Shown: positions 44,627 through 52,179 of the stretch, piece after piece
Layout: each line of letters starts with the position of its first letter
How positions within the stretch are numbered: position 1 is the first letter of the stretch
DNA from: Polyangiaceae bacterium
GTDB taxonomy: Bacteria; Myxococcota_A; Polyangia; Polyangiales; Polyangiaceae
DNA: 64,000 bases
Assembly (NCBI GenBank): GCA_013361525.1
Contig: JABFXY010000103.1
Coordinates: 1 to 64,000, forward strand
Direction: 5' to 3'
Program-made: the position numbers and the translations under genes
The notes under the pieces: generated by a model
Seen by the model: only the letters and a program-made list of their open reading frames with translations
Database searches by the model: none
Told to the model about the DNA's origin: nothing

Positions 44627-46990
44627 TTAAGCGTCCGCGCGCATCAGCCTCTCGAGCACCAACATCGCGGCGCGCTTGCGCGAGTGGACGACGGCGGCGC
44701 CGGTCGGGATCGCGGTCGCTGCGTCGATCGCGCCGACACATTGCGGGCAACCTCGCTCGCACGCGCATTTCGAGAGCAGCGTCCGAACGCGGACGAGCAG
44801 CGCGGCGGCCTGCTCGTGGATGCGCGCTGCGAGGCCGATGCCACCGGGCACGTTGTCGAACAGGAACAGGGTCGGATCGAACTCCGAGCCGGTGCCCGAT
44901 GACTCCCCGGCGAGACAGCCGTCCTCGATCGACTGGCCGATGTCGCGCGGCTCGCACATGAGCGCGATCGTCGCGGCCGTCTCGAGCGCTCGCAGGATGC
45001 CGCGTAGGCCGTCGAGCGCACCCGCGCGACCGACGCCTGCTTCGAGGCATGCGCCTGCGGGAACGCGCCACCAAAAGCTCGTCGTGTGCATCTGGATGTC
45101 GGGCAGCCGCACGTCGCCGTAGCCCGCGTTCTCGTGGGTGAAGAACTTGATCTTCTTGAAGCCGACGACCTTCTCCACGACGCTGACCTCGCCGAGCACT
45201 CCGACGCCCGCGAACAACTTGCCTTCGTTGGTGACGTCGAGCGGCGTGACCTTGCGGTTCGTGAGCGCGGTCGTGAAGTAGTCGGGCTCGACCTTGGTGA
45301 CGAAGGCCTTGTGGTTCTCGTGATCGAGAAGCTCCACTTGGTACTGCTCGCCGTCGTGTTGGTAGATCGCCTGCTCGTGCAGCATCGTCGGCGTCGCGCG
45401 CCAGTCGAGCTCGGCCAGCGTGCGACCCGCGGACTTGTCGATGATGACGGTGTTGTCCCAGCCGACGCTGCGAAGGCTGACGTGGTTCGCCGGGTATTTG
45501 TCGGTGGCCCAATGAAAGCGGCCGTTTTGCTCGTGGACGACGCCGTGGTTCGCGAGGAATCGAAGCGCCTCCGCCGACTCATCCGATGGAAGGGACGCGT
45601 ACGGCTCACCCTCGATGAACGGGAGCTCGAACGCTGCGCATTTCAGGTGTTGGATCAGAATCTCGGTGTTTTGCGGATCGATCCGCGCCTCTTCGATCGC
45701 GCCGTCGAGCAGGTACTCCGGGTTCGACGCGAGGTACTGGTCGATGGCGTGGCTCGCCGTCACCAGGATCGCCGCGCTGAGCTTTCCCCGCCGCCCCGCG
45801 CGGCCGAAGCGTTGCCACGTCCCCGCGATGGTGCCCGGGTAGCTGGCGCAGACGACGGCATCGAGATCGCCGATGTCGATGCCAAGCTCGAGCGCGTTCG
45901 TCGCGACGACGCCGAGGATCTCGCCTTCACGCAGCCCTCGCTCGATGCGGCGGCGCGTGTCGGGCAAATACCCGCCGCGGTACGCCATGATCGCCTCCTC
46001 CGGCAGCTCGCCGGCGAGCGCGTCGCGCAGGTACTTCAGCATGATCTCGACAGAGTTGCGCGACGGGCCGAACACGATCGTCGGCACGCGCGCGCGCAAC
46101 AGATCCGCTGTGAGCCGCACCGACGACTTCAGGTAGCTCGCGCGGATGCCGAGCTCGGCGTTCACGACCGGCGGGTTGTACATGAACACGTGTCGTCCGC
46201 CTTGTGGGGCGCCGGATTGATCGACGAGCTCGACCTCCGACGGGGCGACGCCGAGGAGGCGCGCGGCGTGCTCCTTCGGGTTGCCGATCGTCGCGGTCGC
46301 GCAGATGAACGTCGGCTTCGATCCGTGGAACGCCGCGACGCGCGCGAGCCGCTGCAAGACGTGCGAAACGTGCGAGCCGAAGACGCCGCGGTAGGTGTGG
46401 AGCTCGTCGATCACCACGTACTTGAGGTGCGCGAGCATGCGCGACCAGCTCGCGTGATGCGGGAGGATCCCCGCGTGCAGCATGTCGGGGTTCGTCATCA
46501 CGATCGACGTCCGCTCGCGCGCGGCGCGGCGCGCATCGCCGGGGGTGTCGCCGTCGTAAACCACCGCAGGCACCGGGAGGCTCGCTTCCGCCGCGAGCTC
46601 GCGGATGCCGGCCTCTTGATCGCGCGACAGCGCCTTCGTCGGGTAGAGGTAGAGCGCCGTCGTCTCCGGGTTCTTCGCGAGCGCGTCGAGGACGGGCAGG
46701 TGAAAGCAGAGGCTCTTGCCGCTGGCGGTCGGCGTCGACACGACGACGTGACGGCCACCTCGCGCGGCGTCGAGCGCGCGCGCTTGGTGGGTGTAGATCG
46801 ACTCGATGCCGCGTTTGCGGAGCGCGGTCTTCAGGCCGGGGGCGAGGTCTTCCGGGATCGGCGCGAACGAGCCGGCGCGCTCGGGCAGGGCGCGATCGGC
46901 GGTGAGGCAGCTGCGGACGACGTTCGTCGCGAGCCAGCGATCGATGACCGAAGGCAGGCCGGTCTCGATCTTCCAGGGGGGGCGAGGCAT
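44627..46990 (-). CDS. MrfA/Hrq1-type DEAD/H-box helicase with DUF1998
   Basis: 787 residues. The superfamily 2 core carries Walker A TPTASGKSL, motif Ia (YPTKALSRDQ), DELH (VVIDELHTYRG), SAT-type motif III (ICATATIGNP), VATNALELGIDIG and motif VI QRFGRAGRRGK. The C-terminal DUF1998 domain ends in a four-Cys cluster, CACERGCPQC, as in MrfA of Bacillus, which unwinds DNA and helps repair mitomycin-type crosslinks. The Glu/His/Cys residues near 617-660 fit this subfamily. Role in DNA repair is inferred from the family. It is single on the minus strand and convergent with the presenilin-like gene. Confidence 0.9.
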   Translation of the reverse strand: MPRPPWKIETGLPSVIDRWLATNVVRSCLTADRALPERAGSFAPIPEDLAPGLKTALRKRGIESIYTHQARALDAARGGRHVVVSTPTASGKSLCFHLPVLDALAKNPETTALYLYPTKALSRDQEAGIRELAAEASLPVPAVVYDGDTPGDARRAARERTSIVMTNPDMLHAGILPHHASWSRMLAHLKYVVIDELHTYRGVFGSHVSHVLQRLARVAAFHGSKPTFICATATIGNPKEHAARLLGVAPSEVELVDQSGAPQGGRHVFMYNPPVVNAELGIRASYLKSSVRLTADLLRARVPTIVFGPSRNSVEIMLKYLRDALAGELPEEAIMAYRGGYLPDTRRRIERGLREGEILGVVATNALELGIDIGDLDAVVCASYPGTIAGTWQRFGRAGRRGKLSAAILVTASHAIDQYLASNPEYLLDGAIEEARIDPQNTEILIQHLKCAAFELPFIEGEPYASLPSDESAEALRFLANHGVVHEQNGRFHWATDKYPANHVSLRSVGWDNTVIIDKSAGRTLAELDWRATPTMLHEQAIYQHDGEQYQVELLDHENHKAFVTKVEPDYFTTALTNRKVTPLDVTNEGKLFAGVGVLGEVSVVEKVVGFKKIKFFTHENAGYGDVRLPDIQMHTTSFWWRVPAGACLEAGVGRAGALDGLRGILRALETAATIALMCEPRDIGQSIEDGCLAGESSGTGSEFDPTLFLFDNVPGGIGLAARIHEQAAALLVRVRTLLSKCACERGCPQCVGAIDAATAIPTGAAVVHSRKRAAMLVLERLMRADA

Positions 46991-47059
46991 GGCTGGGCGA
47001 TGCTAAACAAATGAGCACGTGCTTGAAAGCGCCGACGCGAGTAGGCTGTCGCGCTTTCG

Positions 47060-47725
47060 ATGGCAGAGGTCGGCGAGGAAGGCTCGAGCGCGGAGCCGCA
47101 AACGAGCACGAGCGGCACCAAGGGCACGGACGCGGGCTCGAAGGATTCCGGCACGAAGGGTTCCGACGGGTATCAGCCCGCGTCCTACGTGTTCTTCGGC
47201 ATCGTCGCGGCGATCACCGCCGCGCTCGACCTGGTGTCGAAAGAGTGGGCGACCAAGAAGCTCACGGGGCCGCAACGCGCGCTCGCCGACGACGAAGACT
47301 TCGAGATCGTCAAAGGCTTCTTCGAGCTGCGGTACGCGCGCAACAACGGCGGCGCGTGGAGCGCGCTCAGCGATCTACCCGAGATTTGGCGCCGGCCTTT
47401 CTTCCTGTTCGTGTCGACCGCGGCGAGCGTCTTCATCATGTCGATCTACAGCCGCATCGATCGCCGCGATTGGGCGATGAAATGGGGCCTGCCCCTGGCG
47501 CTCGGGGGAGCGCTCGGCAACCTCGTCGATCGCGTGCGGCACGGCTTCGTCGTCGACTTCCTGCACGTGTTCATCGAATACAAAGGCCAGCGGAAGAACT
47601 GGCCCACGTTCAACGTGGCGGACGTCTGGATCGTCATCGGCGTCGCCCTCATGGCGATCTCCCTCTTTATGGGAAAGAGCCGCCTGACCGTCCCGCCGGA
47701 CGAGCCCGTAGCGGACGACTCGTAG
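47060..47725 (+). CDS. lspA: Lipoprotein signal peptidase II (first copy)
   Basis: 221 residues. This aspartyl protease removes signal peptides from diacylated prolipoproteins. The catalytic Asp pair is present: Asp157 in NLVDRVRHGFVVDF and Asp188 in FNVADVWIVIG; the conserved Asn in ARNNGGAW is also there. A polar, Ser/Thr/Gly-rich cytoplasmic tail of about 40 residues precedes the first helix, which most LspA proteins lack. It is followed by a second, equally intact lspA 97 bases later, so one is not a pseudogene of the other. Confidence 0.94.
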   Translation: MAEVGEEGSSAEPQTSTSGTKGTDAGSKDSGTKGSDGYQPASYVFFGIVAAITAALDLVSKEWATKKLTGPQRALADDEDFEIVKGFFELRYARNNGGAWSALSDLPEIWRRPFFLFVSTAASVFIMSIYSRIDRRDWAMKWGLPLALGGALGNLVDRVRHGFVVDFLHVFIEYKGQRKNWPTFNVADVWIVIGVALMAISLFMGKSRLTVPPDEPVADDS

Positions 47726-47775
47726 CGGCCCTGCACCGCTCGTTTGCGACGGAACGCGGCATCGACTACGACGTG

Positions 47776-47816
47776 ACCTCCCCCTCGTCCCCCTTTCGCG
47801 CGCGGAAGGGGGAGGT
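47776..47816 (+). promoter_or_regulatory. Alternative hairpins masking the ribosome site of the second lspA
   Basis: The ribosome site gggggaggt (47808-47816) lies 6 bases before the ATG at 47823. It can pair perfectly over 9 bp with acctccccc (47776-47784). Alternatively, aaggggg within it (47806-47812) can pair with ccccctt (47789-47795), extended to a 10-bp hairpin with one G-T pair. The two folds are mutually exclusive and both hide the site. Confidence 0.55.
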
Positions 47817-47822
47817 GCAAAG

Positions 47823-48716
47823 ATGAGCGACGACAACGACAAGCAGAAGGACGCGAGCGACGAGGCCGCCGGCAGCTCGGACGAGTCCGACGCCGCCTCC
47901 GAAGAGACCGAGAAGGCCGAGTCCGCCGACGAAGAATCGTCGGACGATGGCAACGACGAGCCGCGCCGACGCGCACGCCGGCGAGGTCGCGAGGACGACG
48001 CGGACGGGTCTCCCGCTCCGGCCCCCCCGGAGGAGGAAGCTCCGAAGCCGAAGCCGAACTACATCTTCTTGGTCGTCGCCTCGATCGTGTTTCTCGCGCT
48101 CGACCTCGGCACCAAGGAGTGGGCGGTCAAGCGTCTATCGGACACGAGCGATACGATCGTCGTCGTCAAAAACTACTTCCACCTCAACCTCGCGCAGAAC
48201 AAAGGCGGCGCTTGGGGCCTGCTCGGTGACCAGCCGGATCACATTCGGCTGCCGTTCTTCTTCCTCATCAGCGCGATCGCGGTGGTCTTCATCGTTTCGC
48301 TCTACCGGAAGCTCGAAAAGAACCAGGTCGCGCTGAAATGGGCGCTGCCCCTGGTGCTCGGCGGCGCCCTCGGCAACTTCGTCGACCGCGTTCGCCACCA
48401 GTACGTCGTCGACTTCATCGACTGGTTCTACATCAACGCCGAGGGCCGCGCGTTGCTCGACGCCGGGAAGTCCACCTACGAGAAGGTCACGAGCAGTCAC
48501 CAACTCAGCAACCACTGGCCCACGTTCAACATCGCGGACGTGTGGATCGTCGTTGGCGTCGGCCTGATGGTCATCGACATGTTCACGCCGCGTGCGAAGG
48601 CTCGCACACGCAAGCCCGTCACGAATCGCATCGTGGTGAAGCCCGGAAGCAGCGCGAAGGCAGCGGAGCCCGCCCCGACATCCGAGCCCGCTGAGCGCGA
48701 GGTGGAGGGCGCGTGA
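47823..48716 (+). CDS. Lipoprotein signal peptidase II (second copy)
   Basis: 297 residues, a paralog of the preceding gene. The catalytic Asp residues are intact: Asp188 in NFVDRVRHQYVVDF and Asp239 in FNIADVWIVVG. The N-terminal tail of ~78 residues is very acidic, then Arg-rich, then Pro-rich. There is a 30-residue insertion between the two catalytic motifs (about 203-232), absent from the first copy, on the periplasmic side near the active site, so substrate preference could differ. A basic tail (about 260-275) and low-complexity end follow. It overlaps the lgt start by 4 bases. Confidence 0.92.
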   Translation: MSDDNDKQKDASDEAAGSSDESDAASEETEKAESADEESSDDGNDEPRRRARRRGREDDADGSPAPAPPEEEAPKPKPNYIFLVVASIVFLALDLGTKEWAVKRLSDTSDTIVVVKNYFHLNLAQNKGGAWGLLGDQPDHIRLPFFFLISAIAVVFIVSLYRKLEKNQVALKWALPLVLGGALGNFVDRVRHQYVVDFIDWFYINAEGRALLDAGKSTYEKVTSSHQLSNHWPTFNIADVWIVVGVGLMVIDMFTPRAKARTRKPVTNRIVVKPGSSAKAAEPAPTSEPAEREVEGA

Positions 48717-49654
48717 AGCCGGAGCTGTTCCAGCTCTTCAGCCTCTCCGGCTCGTCGTATTTCGTTCTCCTTCTGCTCGGGTTCTTTTTTGCGACGGCGG
48801 CGGGGACGGCCTGGGCCCGCCGCGTCGGACAAGACCCGGACGTCATCGTCGATCTGGGCCTCGTGTCGCTGCTCATGGGCATCGTCGGCGGCAAGCTCTT
48901 GCACGTCATCGCCGACGGCTTCTTCTGGGACTACGTCAACCTCTGCCTCGACCCGAGCAAGGTGGACTGGAAGATCGAGCGCGGCGCGTGCCTCGCGCGC
49001 CAAGACGGCTCCGTGTGGGACGCCGCGAAGAACGTCTGCCACCCCGGTCAGACGGACTGCTTCGCGTGGATCAAGTTCTGGAACGCGGGCTACGCCTACT
49101 ACGGCGGCCTCATCACGTCGGGCCTCACCGCGTGGTACCTCCTCAAGCACGATCGCTTCCCGTTCTGGAAAGCCGCCGACATGGCCGGTTTCGCGATCCC
49201 TATCGGCCTCGGCTTCGGCCGCATGGGTTGCCTCCTCGGCGGCTGCTGCTTCGGCAGCCCGTCGGATTCGGCGCTCGCGATGAGCTTCCCACCCGGTAGC
49301 TCCGCCTCGGAGACGCAGTGGAAGCTCGGCCTGATCAACTCGCCGCGCTTGTGGTCGCTGCCGGTACACCCGTCCCAAATCTACGAAAGCGCGGGCTCCC
49401 TCGCGGTCGCTGCGATCTGCCTGTTCTACGTCCACGGCCGGAAAAAGTACGACGGCCAGGTGTTCGTCTCGTTCCTCGTTCTCTACGCCATCGTCCGCTT
49501 CATCGTGGAGATGTTCCGCGCCGACGATCGCGGAGGGGCGCTGGGCCTGACGACGTCGCAGCTCATCGGTGTCGGCTTGATCGCCTTCGCGCTGGTGCTC
49601 CACCGCCGGCTCTCGCCGCGTGGCGCGCTTCCTTCCAAAGCGCAACCCGCTTAA
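48713..49654 (+). CDS. lgt: Prolipoprotein diacylglyceryl transferase
   Basis: 313 residues from a GTG overlapping the lspA stop. Lgt attaches diacylglycerol to the lipobox Cys, the step before LspA. The signature GLGFGRMGCLLGGCCFG (166-182) and HPSQIYES near 220 are typical of the Myxococcota/deltaproteobacterial branch. An insertion of about 45 residues (about 75-122) with several Cys lies between the early helices. This completes an lspA-lspA-lgt operon, unusual since lgt and lspA are more often apart. The many lipoproteins in this window would be its substrates. Confidence 0.94.
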   Translation: MKPELFQLFSLSGSSYFVLLLLGFFFATAAGTAWARRVGQDPDVIVDLGLVSLLMGIVGGKLLHVIADGFFWDYVNLCLDPSKVDWKIERGACLARQDGSVWDAAKNVCHPGQTDCFAWIKFWNAGYAYYGGLITSGLTAWYLLKHDRFPFWKAADMAGFAIPIGLGFGRMGCLLGGCCFGSPSDSALAMSFPPGSSASETQWKLGLINSPRLWSLPVHPSQIYESAGSLAVAAICLFYVHGRKKYDGQVFVSFLVLYAIVRFIVEMFRADDRGGALGLTTSQLIGVGLIAFALVLHRRLSPRGALPSKAQPA

Positions 49655-49660
49655 ATCAGC

Positions 49661-49687
49661 ACGACCGGGGCGATTGATCCCGGTCGT
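49661..49687 (+). terminator. Weak hairpin after lgt
   Basis: A 9-bp perfect stem (acgaccggg/cccggtcgt) encloses a 9-base loop, 6 bases past the lgt stop. There is no T run, so termination may be partial. It separates the lipoprotein cluster from vgrG. Confidence 0.55.
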
Positions 49688-49737
49688 CCGCCGTATAAGC
49701 TCGGGCTCGCGGCTTACCGTCGCGACAAGGAGCTTTC

Positions 49738-52173
49738 ATGGCGCACGGATTCGAGTTTTCGTCGAGCGCGGTTCCCGACTCGGTCAAAGTGGTCTCGTTT
49801 CGAGGTCGCGAGCAACTGAGCGCTCCGTATCAATTCGACATCTACGTCTCCGTGCCCGGCGACGTGGAGATCGATCTCGCCGATGCCGTCGGCTCCCGCG
49901 CCTCGTTGATCGTGAAGGACGGCATGCTCCCCGTCGCGAGGTACGGCGGCGTGCTCGCTTCGATCGAGCTCGTCCGCGCGATCCACGGCAACGCCCTTTA
50001 CGTTGCTCGCCTCGTCCCGCGCCTCTGGCAGCTGTCGCTCACGCGGCACAGCCGCATCTTCACCAAGCAGACGATCACGCAGGTCATCGAGGAGGTCCTC
50101 CAGGAAGAGGGCATCATCGACTACGAGCTTCGCGTGTCGGACTCGTACGAGGTCGAAGAGCACATCTGCCAATACAAGGAGAGCTCGCTCGACTTCCTGC
50201 ACCGTTGGATGGAGCGCGAGGGTCTCTATTACTTCTTCGAGCAGACCGACGACGGGGACAAGCTCGTCATCACCGACGCCAAGTCCTTCCACGAGTCCGT
50301 GTCGACCGGCGCCGTTCCCTACCACCCGACGTCCGGCGCGGACGGCTCCGCGGGACGTCACTTCGACAACTTCACCGCGCGCCACACGTCGACGCCGGCG
50401 AACGTGAAGCTCACCGATTTCGACTACGCGAAGCCGAGCCTCGAGCTCTCCGGCTCCGCCGACGTGAGCCCGAACGGCTTCGGCAGCGTGCAACTCTACG
50501 GAAGCCGCTTCTTCACGCCGTCTGCCGGCGCACGTCTCGCGCGCATCCGCGCCGAAGAGCTCCGCGCCAAGGCCGTGACGTACCACGCGACCGGCGCAGC
50601 AGCCGGCATCGCGCCGGGCTTCACCGTGACGCTCGAGCACCACCCGCACAGCTCGCTCAACAAGGACTACCTCGCAACCGGCGTCGAGCACTTCGGCTTC
50701 GTGACGGAGAACGCCGGCGCCTGGGGCAGCCTCGTCTCCAACAAATACCCGGACATCTACCGCAACGAGCTCACGGCCATCGACGCGGACCTTCAATATC
50801 GCCATCCGGAGCAGACGACGTGGCCGCGCATCGACGGCTACGAAAACGGCGTCATCGACGGCGCCGCGACGAGCGAATACGCGCAAATCGACGACCACGG
50901 CCGCTACCTGGTCAAGTTCAAGTTCGACGAGGGCACGCTCAAGGACGGCAAGGCGTCGACCTACGTGCGCATGGCGCAGCCTCACGCCGGCGGTATCGAA
51001 GGCTGGCACTTCCCGCTGCGCAAGGGCACCGAGGTCATGTTCGTGTTCCTCGGCGGCGACCCCGATCGTCCGGTCATCGCCGGCGCCATCCCCAACGCGC
51101 ACACGCCGAGCCCCGTCACGAGCGGCAATCACACCCGCAACGTCATCCAGACCGGCGGTCGCAACCGCCTCGAGCTCGAAGACCTCGCGGGTATGCAACG
51201 CATCACGATGTCGACGCCGCACGCGAACACATACCTGCGTATGGGCTCGGCGAACGACGACCACGAGCTCATCGCGAAGACGGATATGCGCGGCCTCTGG
51301 AAGACCGGCAACAACACCGACTTCGACATCAAGGGCCACTGGTGGATCGAGGTCAACCAGGACAAAAAGGAGCACATCACCGGCGTCGTCGAAGAGTGGT
51401 TCAAAGCGACCAAGCTCGAGAAGGTGCCGAGCGGCCTGGTGACCGAGGAGTACAAGGCCCAGAAGACGACGATCGCCGAGACCTACATGTTCAAGGTCGG
51501 CACGACGACCGGCGAGAAGTACACCGGCGATCACTCGGTCGGTCACGGCGCGAACCTCACCGAGACCGTGGGCGGCAACTTCCACCTCGGCGTGGGCGTC
51601 GCCGCCGGTGACACCGGCGCAGGCGGCCCCGAGGGCGGCGCGAAGTACGGCGTGAACGTGTCCGGCGACTACAAGCTGCACGTCACGTCGACCGAGATCC
51701 GCAACATCGACGCGAAGCAGACGGTCACCATCAAGGGCGGCCAAGAGGTGAACGTCTCCGGCGGCAACGTCGACTACAAGGTGCCGGGCAACGACTTCAA
51801 CCTCACCTGCATCAACAACAACGTCACGGCGACCGGCAAGAGCTGGCACGAGACCAACGGCCCGAAGAGCGAGCTCGTCCTCGGCTTCAAACACGACACC
51901 GTCGTCGGCGGACACTCCGACAACCACGTCGGCTTGCACCAAGAGCTGCACATCGGCGGCCACATCGACTTGAGCGCGGCAGTGCAGGTGGAGGCCTTCT
52001 TCGGCATCAAGCTGGAGGCCGAAATGTCCGCCGGCATCCACCTTCGAATCTGCGAGATCGCCGACAAGAAGGTGCGCATCCAGGGCGGGACGGCGCTCGC
52101 GGTGAAGCAAGCGCTCACGCGGATCACGGCCGGCGCGGTTCGCATCGCGCAGGGCTTCCACATCATCACCTGA
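49738..52173 (+). CDS. vgrG: Type VI secretion spike protein VgrG
   Basis: 811 residues; AAGGAG stands 7 bases before the ATG. VgrG trimers cap the type VI secretion needle and puncture the target envelope. The gp27-like part (about 1-350) includes CQYKESSLDFLHRWMEREGLYYFFE-type sequence (CQYKESSLDFL, MEREGLYYFFEQ). The gp5-like OB and beta-helix part follows, with SYPEQTTWPRIDGY-type and GDPDRPVIAGAIPNAHTP signatures. The C-terminal ~150 residues are beta-helical and contain a His-rich patch (HDTVVGGHSDNHVGLHQELH). No extra toxin domain is evident. It starts a rightward gene set with the DUF2169 protein. Confidence 0.93.
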   Translation: MAHGFEFSSSAVPDSVKVVSFRGREQLSAPYQFDIYVSVPGDVEIDLADAVGSRASLIVKDGMLPVARYGGVLASIELVRAIHGNALYVARLVPRLWQLSLTRHSRIFTKQTITQVIEEVLQEEGIIDYELRVSDSYEVEEHICQYKESSLDFLHRWMEREGLYYFFEQTDDGDKLVITDAKSFHESVSTGAVPYHPTSGADGSAGRHFDNFTARHTSTPANVKLTDFDYAKPSLELSGSADVSPNGFGSVQLYGSRFFTPSAGARLARIRAEELRAKAVTYHATGAAAGIAPGFTVTLEHHPHSSLNKDYLATGVEHFGFVTENAGAWGSLVSNKYPDIYRNELTAIDADLQYRHPEQTTWPRIDGYENGVIDGAATSEYAQIDDHGRYLVKFKFDEGTLKDGKASTYVRMAQPHAGGIEGWHFPLRKGTEVMFVFLGGDPDRPVIAGAIPNAHTPSPVTSGNHTRNVIQTGGRNRLELEDLAGMQRITMSTPHANTYLRMGSANDDHELIAKTDMRGLWKTGNNTDFDIKGHWWIEVNQDKKEHITGVVEEWFKATKLEKVPSGLVTEEYKAQKTTIAETYMFKVGTTTGEKYTGDHSVGHGANLTETVGGNFHLGVGVAAGDTGAGGPEGGAKYGVNVSGDYKLHVTSTEIRNIDAKQTVTIKGGQEVNVSGGNVDYKVPGNDFNLTCINNNVTATGKSWHETNGPKSELVLGFKHDTVVGGHSDNHVGLHQELHIGGHIDLSAAVQVEAFFGIKLEAEMSAGIHLRICEIADKKVRIQGGTALAVKQALTRITAGAVRIAQGFHIIT

Positions 52174-52179
52174 CCCACC

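Noticed and set aside
49620..51611. 663-residue plus-strand frame inside vgrG
   Set aside because: Arg-rich shadow of vgrG in another frame; VgrG motifs are unambiguous.
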